Assembly (NCBI RefSeq): GCF_017301635.1
Contig: NZ_CP071091.1
Span: 5,902,001 to 5,966,000, forward strand
DNA length: 64,000 nt
Source of the DNA: Myxococcus landrumus
GTDB taxonomy: Bacteria > Myxococcota > Myxococcia > Myxococcales > Myxococcaceae
Direction: 5' to 3'
Positions 34,380-43,542 of this stretch are shown in pieces (the first letter of the stretch is position 1; each line of letters opens with the position of its first letter). The position numbers were made by a program, and so were the translations under genes. Under the pieces are notes generated by a model. That model saw only the letters and a program-made list of their open reading frames with translations. It ran no database searches and was not told where the DNA came from.

Positions 34380-35153
34380 ATGGCCAATCTAAAAGTCCTC
34401 GCCGACACAGACGTGCAGAAGCTCAAGGACAGGCTGAAGACAAAGGAAGGGATCAGCGCATACCGCAAGGAGCCATTCCTGCTTGGGGATGCGACACTGC
34501 TTGACTCCGCCATCACCGTAGTTGACCAGGTCCCCGAATTACCCGTGCCGGAAGGGCGTCCACTAAAGGCATCGTCTGACCTAGACAACTCGATACGGGT
34601 ATATGAGTGGCTCGGGCCCCTGGACGAGGTGACGGCCACCGACAGTCGCCTATGGGTTCACCTGACGCATACACTTTTCCATCATTATAGTATCGAGCGC
34701 TGGCCGCTGCCTGAGGAAGAGGACAAGGCGTACCGTCACATCAGTTCGCATTGGTTCGTCCAAGGACGAGGCCTCGGCGCGCTCCGTCGAAATTCGGTCG
34801 CGCGTCTCTGGTGGGCTGTGCATCTCACACGGGCCCCGTGGGAGCGGGATGTGTCACTGGGGTCATTCAAGAGCACAGACCCATATGTCTACACGCGTGT
34901 GCTGCTCGCCAATCAGGATGTCTACCAGGGCCTCCTAGAGCGCGATTTCGGGGTCAATCTACGCACCCTCACTGCGATGTTGGAGGTCATCCGGAGGGAC
35001 CCCGCGAATCGAGCTACATCCCCATTCGCGACTGCTATTACCAAGACGGTCAATCTCCAGTCGGCATACCGTGAATTGGCCATGGTGCCTTTCGAAGCTT
35101 TGGTCACCTCGTTGGAGAAGACTGCTTCGGAGATGGAGGCCAACCGCAGGTAA
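34380..35153 (+). CDS. DUF6339-like protein, third gene of the GHKL operon
   Basis: 257 residues, 5 bp after the previous stop. The central motif R-L-W-V-H-L-T-H-T-L-F-H-H-Y-S-I-E-R-W followed by H-W-F-V-Q-G-R-G-L and R-N-S-V-A-R-L-W-W fits DUF6339 as I remember it, a family found with conflict-type ATPases and methylases. The many His, Trp and Arg residues suggest nucleic-acid binding or catalysis, but no known active site is recognised. Soluble. Low GC like its neighbours. This gene marks the end of the operon; a short hairpin (35195-35208) follows. Confidence 0.72.
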   Translation: MANLKVLADTDVQKLKDRLKTKEGISAYRKEPFLLGDATLLDSAITVVDQVPELPVPEGRPLKASSDLDNSIRVYEWLGPLDEVTATDSRLWVHLTHTLFHHYSIERWPLPEEEDKAYRHISSHWFVQGRGLGALRRNSVARLWWAVHLTRAPWERDVSLGSFKSTDPYVYTRVLLANQDVYQGLLERDFGVNLRTLTAMLEVIRRDPANRATSPFATAITKTVNLQSAYRELAMVPFEALVTSLEKTASEMEANRR

Positions 35154-35570
35154 CCAGTCTGGACCTGAGTTTCGACGGCTCTCCCATTATCAGGGAGGTT
35201 GCCACCTCTGCGCGTGTGCCGTTCAGGTGAGGCAGTGGAGGCGAGAGTGAAGTCGCCTCGGTTCCGCAGCGTGTCCCGGGCCATGCAACCGCCCGGGTTT
35301 GGCTGTCATGAGGACAGCCGAGTCCCGCCCTGGACCAGGGTCAGTGGACGGGGGGCTCTCGTAGAGGGGCCGCAGGTCCGCTGCGTGGGTCAGGGGCTGT
35401 TCACAGTGCCACCACCTTGTTCGCCTCGCGCAGCCGCTGCGAGAACGTCAGCTGGGGCACTCCCTCCTGTTGGGCCAGCCCCGCTGGCACTCACCGCGCC
35501 AGGGCCCACCATCCGCTTCACCATCTCCAGCGCGAATGCAACCGTGGACAGCATCGCGTCCTGCCTGCTC
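35154..35570. other. Island non-coding stretch
   Basis: 417 bp without a convincing gene. A small hairpin GAGGT-TGCC-ACCTC at 35195-35208 lies 42 bp after the operon and may end transcription. Around 35400-35490 the minus strand has a short stretch with good codon character (29 codons ending at 35399), possibly another gene remnant, not identified. Confidence 0.4.
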
Positions 35571-36024
35571 TCACCCCGGCGGGTGGCCAGCTCGGCACAT
35601 CGGCTGAGGCGACAACTTTCCTGACACAGGGGGCAGGGGCATCGCGTCCGCACACACGGCGGCCCCCACATGCGCCGGCAGGCCCGGGCCGTACTCGCCC
35701 TTGTCCACCGCCTTGGGTGGCGCGGGCGCGGTAACGACACGCTGGGCGCAGGCGCATGCCAGGACCTCTTGCACATGCACCTGCTTCTCGAAGAAGGCCC
35801 GTACGTACTCGTACACCACCGTCCGACGTCCCGCGCCCAGGGGCGCCAACGCCTCGCCGCCTCAGGCCGGGCAGCGCCGCCTCCAGCGCTGCCATCTCCT
35901 CCTTCAGTGAGTCCAGCTCTCCGCCAATCCGGCTCACCTCTGCCTTGAGCTCCGCAGGCTCTTCTCGCCAGGCGCAGTGGTGGTCTTGTGGCAGCTCGCG
36001 CGGCACAAGATACCAACACTTCAC
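35571..36024 (-). pseudogene. IS66 TnpC remnant
   Basis: Two pieces of an IS66-family transposase on the minus strand in different frames: the N-terminal coiled coil (C-A-W-R-E-E-P-A-E-L-K-A-E-V-S-R-I-G) at about 36010-35870 and the zinc-region part (V-Y-E-Y-V-R-A-F-F-E-K-Q-V-H-V-Q-E, then A-P-P-K-A-V-D-K-G-E-Y-G-P-G-L) at about 35849-35700. Roughly 90 codons between them and the entire catalytic half are gone. It belongs to a different IS66 copy from the complete element at 27995. Confidence 0.8.
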
Positions 36025-36201
36025 AACACCGCAGTCTTGTCTTCGCGCTACGGGGACGTGCGTCCGGGTGGCATCCAGGCGGGCGAGCGCCTGACTTCAG
36101 TGACGGCCATCCCGTTCAGCGTCATCCTTGCACTGTTGTCGCATGGAGCGGATGCCACGCAGCGATTGGCGTAGCCCAGTTGGCGACACCTGCTTGACGG
36201 T

Positions 36202-38355
36202 TCATGCCCCCAGCGCATCCGAATCGAGCGCCTTGCGCGCCGAGCCGGACATGCTCTCCGCGAGCGTCTGCACGGAGCGGCTCACCTTGCGCGTCTCCTC
36301 GACGACCCGCAGCGTCTGCTGCATCTGCCCGGACAGGTCCTGGATGGCCACGGCAATCTGCGACGTGCCCGCGTCCTGTTGAACGACGGCCGCCGATATC
36401 TGCCGCACGCTGGTGCTCGTCTCTCCGATGATGCCCGCCAGCTTCTGGAGCTGCGAGCCGGAGATGCGCACCGCGTCCACGCTCACCCGGACCCGGTGCT
36501 CGCCCAGCTCGCTCATCTTCGCGGCCTCGCGCATGCTGGAGCTCACCCCTTCGAGCACCTCGCGGATGCGCTGGGTCGCCAGGATGGACTGGTCCGCCAG
36601 GCTGCGCACCTCGCGGGACACCACCGCGAAGCCCCGGCCATGCTCACCGCTGCGCGCCGCCTCGATGGCCGCGTTGACCGCCAGGATGTTGGACTGGTCC
36701 GCCAGCCCCTTCACCGTGTCGACGATGCCGGCAATCTCCCGCGTGCGTGCATCCAACGCGAGGATGCGCCGAGCCATCTCCGACACCTCATCGCGGATGG
36801 CCTCCAGGTTCGTCAGCGTCTTGTCGATGGCCGCACCGCCATCGCGTCCCGCCTCCTCCGCGACGACGATGGAGCTGGCCAACAGCCGCGTCTTGTCCGC
36901 CGTCACCAGCGAGCCCTGACGAATCTCCTGCACCGTCTGCTCCAGCTCCTTCAGCGCCGCCGCCTGACGGCTGATGCCCGCGGTCTGCTCCTCGCTCGAC
37001 GTGCGCAGTTGCTGCACCACCGTCGCCAGCTCCCCCGCGCCACTGCCCATGCCCTGGGCCAGCTCGCGCACGTCCTTGTGCCGCGCCTCCAACTGACGCG
37101 TGTGCGACGCCAGCGAGCGCATCACGCGCACAGAGCGCCGCGCGACGACGCCCACCAGCGACAGCGTCAACGCGAGGAAGCCCCAATGGACATACGTCCC
37201 CGTCGCCTCCATCACCCCGAGCAGCGGCAGCGTGCTGTGCACGAGGACCAGGGAGAGTCCCGCGAGGCCGATGACGAAGATGCGCGCGTCGACGTTGCCT
37301 CGCCACGCCTCACGGGCCGCGACGATGACGCAGACGAGCAGACACGGCAGCGAGTAGAGCGTGAAGGGCTGGAGCAGCCGGTTCGCCGCGCCCAGGTCCA
37401 CCATCACCAGCGCGCACTGGAGCGCGGCGGGCACGGAGACGATGACGACGCCCCAGCGGAACCAGCGCAGCCGGTCCTCCACGATGCTGTCCGCGATGAA
37501 CCACCCCAGCCCCGGCAGCAGGCAGTACGCCCCCACCAGCGTGAGCTGACTGCCCAGCAGGTCCGCGCCCCACAGCGAGACGAACAACCCGCTGGAGCCC
37601 AGCAGCAGCACCCCCGAGCCCCCCGAGAAGAGCGTCAGCCCCACCAGCATCCGCGCCTGACGCCGCACCAGCACCGCGCCCACGCAGACCCCCGCGATGA
37701 CGAGCAGCAGCGCCCCCATCACGAAGGGCGCCAGTCCCTCCCGGGTCATCTCCGAGACCAGCTCATGCCGGGAGCCCACGGCCGCGGCGCGGCTCACCCC
37801 GATGGTCGGCCCGCTGGCCTGGATGCGCAGCAGCACGCGCGAGCCCACCGCCGAGGACGGCAGCGGCACCAGGTGCCACGCCATGCTGTCCATGGACTCG
37901 GAGCCCGAGGGCTGGAGCTTCCCGCTCGCGAAGATGCGGTGACCTCCCGAGTAGACCTCGAAGGCGTTGGCCACGGTGCCCAGGTAGAGCGCGGGCTCGC
38001 GCCAGGTCCCCTCGGACACGGGGATGCTCAGCCAGAGGAAGTTCCGCGAGTTCCGCCCCGGCGGCTCGCGAAGCGCGTCCATGGGAGCCCAACCCTCCGC
38101 GTCCGCCTCACGCGCCCAGGTGGGCACCCCATCCGCGCCCATGGGGGAATCCCCCCAGCGAAAACGCCACCCGTCCTTCAGCTCGACGCTGCCCGAGCCC
38201 GTGCTGGCCCACGCCGAGGGGACCACCGCGAGCGCCCAGAGCAGGAGCAACGACGCGGCCCCCTGCAGCAAGCCCCTGCGCCGGGAAGCACCTGGGGCGG
38301 AACTCGAAACACGACACACTGTCGACACTCGACGCGAGACGCGGAGCAGACTCAT
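36202..38355 (-). CDS. 7TM-type methyl-accepting chemotaxis protein
   Basis: 717 residues. Signal anchor (about 28-50), a periplasmic jelly-roll-like sensor (about 55-205), then seven predicted transmembrane helices (about 212-415), the 7TMR-DISM layout, followed by a coiled coil and a complete MCP signalling domain whose hairpin tip reads A-A-I-E-A-A-R-S-G-E-H-G-R-G-F-A-V-V. It would report an extracellular ligand to a CheA kinase. Sugar-like ligands are typical of the periplasmic domain family. Its 3' end is the integration site of the island: the last codons now end A-L-G-A plus a stop contributed by island sequence, replacing A-L-G-A-R-P-A-R. The signalling core is untouched. Confidence 0.9.
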   Translation of the reverse strand: MSLLRVSRRVSTVCRVSSSAPGASRRRGLLQGAASLLLLWALAVVPSAWASTGSGSVELKDGWRFRWGDSPMGADGVPTWAREADAEGWAPMDALREPPGRNSRNFLWLSIPVSEGTWREPALYLGTVANAFEVYSGGHRIFASGKLQPSGSESMDSMAWHLVPLPSSAVGSRVLLRIQASGPTIGVSRAAAVGSRHELVSEMTREGLAPFVMGALLLVIAGVCVGAVLVRRQARMLVGLTLFSGGSGVLLLGSSGLFVSLWGADLLGSQLTLVGAYCLLPGLGWFIADSIVEDRLRWFRWGVVIVSVPAALQCALVMVDLGAANRLLQPFTLYSLPCLLVCVIVAAREAWRGNVDARIFVIGLAGLSLVLVHSTLPLLGVMEATGTYVHWGFLALTLSLVGVVARRSVRVMRSLASHTRQLEARHKDVRELAQGMGSGAGELATVVQQLRTSSEEQTAGISRQAAALKELEQTVQEIRQGSLVTADKTRLLASSIVVAEEAGRDGGAAIDKTLTNLEAIRDEVSEMARRILALDARTREIAGIVDTVKGLADQSNILAVNAAIEAARSGEHGRGFAVVSREVRSLADQSILATQRIREVLEGVSSSMREAAKMSELGEHRVRVSVDAVRISGSQLQKLAGIIGETSTSVRQISAAVVQQDAGTSQIAVAIQDLSGQMQQTLRVVEETRKVSRSVQTLAESMSGSARKALDSDALGA
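36206..36261 (+). repeat. Island-flanking direct repeat, right copy (att-like)
   Basis: 56 bp inside the 3' end of the intact chemoreceptor gene, 55 positions identical to 30579-30634. Confidence 0.85.
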
Positions 38356-38748
38356 GGATGAGCCATGCTCGGCTTTTCAACACGCCCATGTAAATGGGTC
38401 GTCTCAGCCCCGCTTGCCCTCACTCGGAGACACGCCGCTCCGCGACACAAGACGAAACACGAAACGGCGCACCACCCCCAAGGGCACGGGCGATGTGCTG
38501 CCTTTCCCATGTCGATGTATCAATTTCATGTATCCACCGGGCCGGGCTCACGAACCGCGAGGGCACCCGCGCCAGGAAGGCTCCCCCCGGCGGCTCCAAG
38601 TGCGGGTCACCCCCTTTCGTACCGCCATGGGAGATGGTTGCCGCCTGAAGGACACTTTCCGGAGACCCAAGCTTTTCAGACTAAACCGTCGTTAATGTAG
38701 AGCGCGGCCAGGACGTCCTCGGGGGCGTTGGGCCACGAGGGGGGACAC
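38356..38748. promoter_or_regulatory. Divergent promoter region, chemoreceptor and sigma factor
   Basis: 393 bp with no convincing gene. The part 38640-38700 is relatively AT-rich and could hold the promoter of the sigma factor gene; 38380-38540 that of the chemoreceptor. A CCCATG-TAA-ATGGG hairpin-like dyad lies near 38386-38399. GAGGGGGGA precedes the ATG at 38749. Confidence 0.4.
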
Positions 38749-39306
38749 ATGAGCACGGCGGAGCTGACGATTTTGCTGGCGGGTGTACGCGATGGGGACG
38801 CGAGCGCTCGGGACGCACTGATGGCGGCGACCTACCAGGAGCTGCGGCTGATGGCGCTCGCGGTCGAGCCCGACGAAGGGCCCCACCCGTCCCTACAACC
38901 CGCCGCGTTGGTGCGAGAAGCCTGGACGCGGCTGCTCGAGGACGGCGCGGCGCTGCAGGACCGAGGCCCCTTCTTCCGTGCCGCGGCCCGGGCCATCCGT
39001 CGAGTGCTGGTGGACCGCACGCGTGCGAGAGTGCTTCAGCGGAGCGGCGCCCGGCACGAGCGGGTCAGCCTGCATCCTCCCGACGAGGAGTCCCCCGCGA
39101 GCCTGGAGCTGGACGTGCTGCGGCTGGAGGAGGTCCTCGTGGAGTTGGAGTCCTTCCAGCCGAGACTCGCCCGCTGGGTGGAGCTGCGCTACTTCACGGG
39201 TCTGAGCCTCGCCGAAGCGGCCAACGCGCTCGACGTGTCCCAGGCCACGGCCTCGCGCGACTGGTCCTATGTGCGCACGTGGCTGACGGAGCAGCTCAGC
39301 CACTAG
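38749..39306 (+). CDS. ECF-type RNA polymerase sigma factor (TIGR02999-like)
   Basis: 185 residues. Region 2 (about 5-75: L-L-A-G-V-R-D-G-D-x-x-A, then L-V-R-E-A-W-T-R-L-L) and region 4 (about 125-180: R-Y-F-T-G-L-S-L-A-E-A-A-N-A-L-D-V-S-Q-A-T-A-S-R-D-W-x-x-x-R-x-W-L) are complete. The Q-P-T/A-A-L-V-x-E-A motif and R-A-R-x-R marks the TIGR02999/ECF-STK-like group often found beside a Ser/Thr kinase. No kinase or anti-sigma gene lies next to it; the next gene is an ankyrin protein 100 bp on. The ATG at 38749 follows a strong GAGGGGGG. Confidence 0.88.
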   Translation: MSTAELTILLAGVRDGDASARDALMAATYQELRLMALAVEPDEGPHPSLQPAALVREAWTRLLEDGAALQDRGPFFRAAARAIRRVLVDRTRARVLQRSGARHERVSLHPPDEESPASLELDVLRLEEVLVELESFQPRLARWVELRYFTGLSLAEAANALDVSQATASRDWSYVRTWLTEQLSH

Positions 39307-39406
39307 CACCTCACTCGCCTGGAAACGCGGCGCGACTTCACGGGTCAGCGGTCGTTGATAAGGGAAACCCCCAGTCCCTCACCTGGGACGTGGTACGGGA
39401 GCGCTC

Positions 39407-40936
39407 TTGTCACCGAAGAAGAAGTTGTCGAAGCGGGACGCCGCGTTGATTGCCGCCATCGAGAAGCCCCACGCGAGGAACGTCGCGAAGCTCCTCGCGG
39501 AAGGGGCCAACGCCCATGTGCTCAGCCCGAAAGGCTACTGCCCGCTGCACCTCGCGGCCGCTGAGAATCGTCCCGATATCGCAACGCTGTTGCTCGACGC
39601 GGGCGCGGAGGTGGATGCGCGGGACGCGCAGTCAGCGACGGCCCTCAACTTCGCGACCGCTCACACAGACGACACCGCCATCAAGCTGGTGAAGCTGCTC
39701 ATCGCCCGGGGCGCCAACGTCAACCACCGATGGACTCAGGAGCCCGGCGACACCGTCCTCACCGACCTGCTGAACAAGGACAACAACAAGGCCCCCTCGC
39801 TGGAGATTCTGCGAATCCTGCTGGAGGCAGGCGCGGACCCGAACGCCACCAACGACCGGAAAGAGACGCCGTTGATGCTCTCGGTCGACTACCAGCAGCA
39901 ACCCGAGCTCTTCGAGCTCCTGCTGAAGCACGGCGTCGAAATCGACGCGGTCGACAACCTCGGACGCACGGCGCTGATGCAGGCCATCCAGTACGCGAGC
40001 GTCCCCATCGCGAAGCACCTCATCGCGAAAGGCGCCAACGTCAACCACGTCAACACCACGGAAGAGGGCGACACCGTGCTGACGCTGGCGCTCAACCCGA
40101 ACGAGCTCTTCGGTGAGCCCTCTCCGAAGGTGTTGAGCGAGCTCCTCCGCGCCGGAGCAGACCCGAACAAACCCAACATCGGAGGCTGGACTCCGCTCCA
40201 CCTCGCCGCCCACCACGCGGACGAGAAGCTGGTCCAGGTCCTCCTCAAGGGCGGAGCGAACCCGAAGACCGGGCACGCGAATGGCTACTACCCCATCGAC
40301 ACCGCCACCGCCCATGACTTCTCGAAAGTCGTCAAGCACCTGCTCGCGGCGGGAAGCCCCACGGTGGAGCAGGTCAGCGCCGAGCGCATCCTTCGAATCT
40401 GGAAGCGCATCCAGGCCTGGTATGAGACGCACCACCCGCCGTACGCGGAGCACCTCGCGAACGCGCGGCCCGCGACGACGGCGCGAGTCGACACCTTGGA
40501 GAAGGGCCTCGGGATGAAGCTCCCCCTGGACCTCCGCGCGTTCCTGCTGCGGTTCGGTGGAGGCTCGAAGCCAGGTCTCCACCCCATGTCCATCGCCGAG
40601 TACGACGTGCTGTCAGTGGCCCAGGTCCTGGACCGCTGGAAGGGGCTCCGGGGCCTCGTCGAAAAAGGGGCGTTCAAGAAGGCCCGTCCCCACGAGCTCC
40701 CCGAGGACCAGCAGGAAGTGAAGTGGACGTGGTGGCACCCCGGCTGGGTTCCACTCGCGGAGGACAGCGGTGGGAACCTCTACTGCGTGGACCTGGATCC
40801 CGGCCCCAGGGGACGTCGCGGCCAGGTGATTCAGTGGGAGATTCACGGCGGCCCCTTGCGTCTCGGGCTCGACTCGCTGGAGGAGTTCTTCGAGCACTAC
40901 CTGTCCAAGCTGGAGAAGGGGCGCGTGGAGTTCTGA
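39407..40936 (+). CDS. Ankyrin-repeat protein with SMI1/KNR4 domain
   Basis: 509 residues from a TTG start with GGGAGCG upstream. Residues about 10-320 form eight or nine ankyrin repeats (for example G-Y-C-P-L-H-L-A-A-A-E-N, G-W-T-P-L-H-L-A-A-H-H-A, L-L-x-A-G-A-D-P-N). The last 160 residues resemble the SMI1/KNR4 (SUKH) superfamily: L-E-K-x-L-G-M-K-L-P-L-D-L-R-A-F-L-L-R-F-x-G, W-V-P-L-A-E-D-S-G-G-N-L-Y-C-V-D-L-D-P and a closing F-F-E-H-Y-L-S-K-L. SUKH proteins are frequent immunity proteins against secreted polymorphic toxins. No toxin gene is next to it. Cytoplasmic. Confidence 0.87.
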   Translation: MSPKKKLSKRDAALIAAIEKPHARNVAKLLAEGANAHVLSPKGYCPLHLAAAENRPDIATLLLDAGAEVDARDAQSATALNFATAHTDDTAIKLVKLLIARGANVNHRWTQEPGDTVLTDLLNKDNNKAPSLEILRILLEAGADPNATNDRKETPLMLSVDYQQQPELFELLLKHGVEIDAVDNLGRTALMQAIQYASVPIAKHLIAKGANVNHVNTTEEGDTVLTLALNPNELFGEPSPKVLSELLRAGADPNKPNIGGWTPLHLAAHHADEKLVQVLLKGGANPKTGHANGYYPIDTATAHDFSKVVKHLLAAGSPTVEQVSAERILRIWKRIQAWYETHHPPYAEHLANARPATTARVDTLEKGLGMKLPLDLRAFLLRFGGGSKPGLHPMSIAEYDVLSVAQVLDRWKGLRGLVEKGAFKKARPHELPEDQQEVKWTWWHPGWVPLAEDSGGNLYCVDLDPGPRGRRGQVIQWEIHGGPLRLGLDSLEEFFEHYLSKLEKGRVEF

Positions 40937-40954
40937 GCCCGCCAAGGCACCGCG

Positions 40955-42083
40955 TCAGCGCGCGTTGGGCATGCCCTCGAAAGGCCAGGGCTGCCCAGTG
41001 CCTGGAACCCCCAGCCACAAGTCCGCGACCTTCTGCGCGAGCGACCACGGCTCACCCCCCGCGCGGTTCGTCAGGACGATGACCGTGAGGCGCTGCTCCG
41101 GGTACTTCACGATGGCGTTGGTGAAGCCACACGTCTCGCCGTGGTGTGACAAGCGTCGGCGCCCCTGGTCCTCATCGACGAACCATCCAAAGCCATAGCG
41201 CCCGGAGCTGCCATCCGGAAGCGTCACCGGAGTCCAGGCACGCGCCCCCGCCGTCGCATCCACCAACGCGTGCGAATCCAACGCCCGGTCCCACGCGGCC
41301 AGGTCCAGCACGGACGCATAGATGCCTCCATCCCCCAGCACGGCGCTCGTGTTGCTCTGGTCCCTGGGGATGAAGCCCCCCTCCCCGCTCGCATAGCCGA
41401 AGGCGCGTTGGGGCACCGTGGAGACGCCCTCCTCGTGCGCCACCGCCGAAGCCATGCCGCCCGGCGAGAACACGCGCTCCCGCAGGAAGGCCGCATAGGG
41501 CCTCCCGCTCACCTGCTCCACGATGAGCGCCAGCACCGCGTAGCCGGAGTTGCTGTAGCGAACCGCGCTCCCCGGTGGGAAGTACGTGCGGTCCGCGCGG
41601 GCCAGGAGCCGGAGCACGTCGCGGTCCTTCACCTGCTCGGCCTGCGTGGCCGGAACGAAGGCCTCGTAATCCCAGATGCCCGACGTGTGCTGGAGCAGAT
41701 GGAGGACCTGGACCTCGCCCAGGTACGCGGGGAACCCGGGGAGCACGTCCACCACACGGTCCTCCAGCCGCAGCTTGCCGTCCTTCACCAGCACCTGCAC
41801 CGCCATCGCGGTGAACTGCTTGGAGAGCGACGCGAGGCGGAAGTGGCTCTCGGGCGTCGCCTTCGTCCGGTGCTCCAGGTCCGCCAGCCCGTAGGCGCGG
41901 CTGAGCACCACCTGCCCCTCTTGAATCACCACGACACTGGCCCCGGGCCGCTCCGGGCCGTCGTAGTCCGCGAAGAGCGCGTCCACCTCCGGAGTCCTCC
42001 GGACACTCGGCGTGGCGGTGGCACACCCCACGAGCATGCACAGCACGGACAAGGACACGGCTCCCAGCACGGGGCGGTTCATG
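40955..42083 (-). CDS. Serine hydrolase lipoprotein, beta-lactamase class C fold
   Basis: About 375 residues. Signal peptide with lipobox M-L-V-G-C20. Active-site motifs: S85-L-S-K88 (SxxK), Y-S-N (Y-x-N) in R-Y-S-N-S-G-Y, and H-H-G-E-T-C-G in place of K-T-G. These place it with the beta-lactamase/esterase/D-aminopeptidase superfamily (PF00144); the natural substrate, an ester, peptide or cell-wall fragment, cannot be told. The ATG at 42083 is preferred over one 14 codons upstream because it gives a proper signal peptide. Convergent with the ankyrin gene. Confidence 0.88.
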
Positions 42084-42124
42084 TCCGCATGATGGACGAG
42101 AACGCCCCACCTCCGCGCGGACAT

Positions 42125-42388
42125 TCAGCTCCGCTTCACGGACCGGCGCCCATGCAGCGAAGCCTCCGCCACGCCCGCGAGTAGCAGGATGGGCGCCAGC
42201 AGCACCGCGGCGAACCAGGACAACGCATAGGCGATGCCGAAGAAGAGCCCCAGTCCGTTCGTCGCTATCGTACCGGAGAGAATTCCAACGTACTGGCGCC
42301 CTCCGAGCAGATGCAGCACCAGGAAGACAGCGAACAACACCAACGCCCCCAACACCGTGGGCGCACGCAACACGCGGGCGAACATCAT
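42125..42388 (-). CDS. Small two-helix membrane protein
   Basis: 87 residues with two hydrophobic helices (about 12-28 and 42-75) and a basic C-terminal tail. Its ATG overlaps the stop of the upstream gene as ATGA (42385-42388), so the two are coupled. No family recognised. Confidence 0.65.
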   Translation of the reverse strand: MMFARVLRAPTVLGALVLFAVFLVLHLLGGRQYVGILSGTIATNGLGLFFGIAYALSWFAAVLLAPILLLAGVAEASLHGRRSVKRS

Positions 42389-43542
42389 CGAGCAGCCTCC
42401 ATCTTTCGCGCGAACTGAACCTGCCGCCACAGCGGCCCTTGAGTGAGCGAGTACAGCAGCACCGCGTCCGACAGCGAGTTGCCCGCCGCGAAGCGAAGCC
42501 CCGTCTCATCCGCCACGGGGAAGGCCGCGAAGTTCAAGCTGGTGAGCAGTCCCTCCATCAGCGCGGTGTCCTCGAACGCCCCCGCCGCCACGAACGCCAG
42601 GCCGCTCGAGCCCGCGTTCACATTCACCAGCGGAATCGTGGGCCCGGAGTCCACGTCCGACACCGCCTTGGGCGAGGCCTCGGGCCACTCCCCGGCCCAG
42701 GCGAAGCCCCACAGCTCCCCGACGAGCTCCCGCCGGGCGCGCTCGTACTGCTCCAACGCGAAGTCCGCGTCGACCAACTGCAGCATGTGAGCGGCGAGCC
42801 ACAGCGTGGAGCCCTCCGGCCCATCCAGCGTGCGGCCCTGGTAGGTGAACTCGGCGACGAGCAGACCGGTGCGCGCATCCACCAGGTGCTCGCGCGCGGA
42901 CTCCACCCACCGCGCGCGCAGCGAGGAATGGTCCCGTCCGTCCAACGCATCGGAGATGCGCAGCGCGGCGAGCGCCATCGTGTTACAGAACGTCCAGCCC
43001 TGGTCGGGATAGCTCTCCGCCGCGAGGATGGGCGAGCGCTCGAGCTGTCCCACGATGAGGTCCACCCGCTCGCGCAGCAGCAGCGCCCAGTCCTCGCGAG
43101 GCTCCACCCACTGGCGGGCCGCCAGCATCAAGGCCAGCTCGCCATCGATGAAGAGGCTGCGCCCGGCCGGGTCCTTGAAAGGTCTGCCGTGCCCATACGG
43201 CAACAGGAAGAACTCCTGGCCGCGCCGCTCATCCTCGAGGGTGCGAGACACCAGCGCGTCGACGACGGCGAGGTGCTCCGCCTTCCGCTCGGGCTCACGC
43301 AGCGCCAGGTTCGCGAAGGCGAGCGCGGAGAACGTGCGCGCCATCAAGTCCCACTCGGGATTGAGCTGCCGGAGCATCGCGTGCTCGGGGCCCCCCACCT
43401 GAGAGACGCGCCCGCGCTGACGGGCGGCGAGCGCCGGAACCATCTCGCGCACGTCCGAGGGACGGAACCACAAGTGCAGGGAGGGGACCCACACCGCCGT
43501 CGCCACGATGAGCAGGAACAGCAAAAGGAAGACGCGTCGCAT
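42385..43542 (-). CDS. Membrane-anchored alpha-barrel protein, unknown function
   Basis: 385 residues: an N-terminal anchor helix (about 4-22), then an all-helical globular domain with repeated amphipathic helices (R-Q-L-N-P-E-W-D-L-M-A-R-T-F-S-A-L-A, W-T-F-C-N-T-M-A-L-A-A-L-R, T-L-W-L-A-A-H-M-L-Q-L-V), as in six-hairpin glycosidase-like or linalool dehydratase-like (alpha/alpha)6 barrels. No catalytic motif can be assigned safely. In a two-gene unit with the small membrane protein downstream. Confidence 0.68.
   Translation of the reverse strand: MRRVFLLLFLLIVATAVWVPSLHLWFRPSDVREMVPALAARQRGRVSQVGGPEHAMLRQLNPEWDLMARTFSALAFANLALREPERKAEHLAVVDALVSRTLEDERRGQEFFLLPYGHGRPFKDPAGRSLFIDGELALMLAARQWVEPREDWALLLRERVDLIVGQLERSPILAAESYPDQGWTFCNTMALAALRISDALDGRDHSSLRARWVESAREHLVDARTGLLVAEFTYQGRTLDGPEGSTLWLAAHMLQLVDADFALEQYERARRELVGELWGFAWAGEWPEASPKAVSDVDSGPTIPLVNVNAGSSGLAFVAAGAFEDTALMEGLLTSLNFAAFPVADETGLRFAAGNSLSDAVLLYSLTQGPLWRQVQFARKMEAAR

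Larger units (their letters stand above)
30579..36205. mobile_element. 5.6-kb genomic island in the 3' end of a chemoreceptor gene
   Basis: Bounded by the 56-bp direct repeats. Inside lie fragments of at least three transposases, an intact three-gene operon (31593-35153) of visibly lower GC and less biased codon use than the rest of the window, and no recognisable integrase. The flanking genes (TonB receptor end and chemoreceptor end) become adjacent and convergent if the island is removed, as the left duplicated gene end shows. How it moved is unclear; an integrase may have been lost or supplied in trans. Confidence 0.78.
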
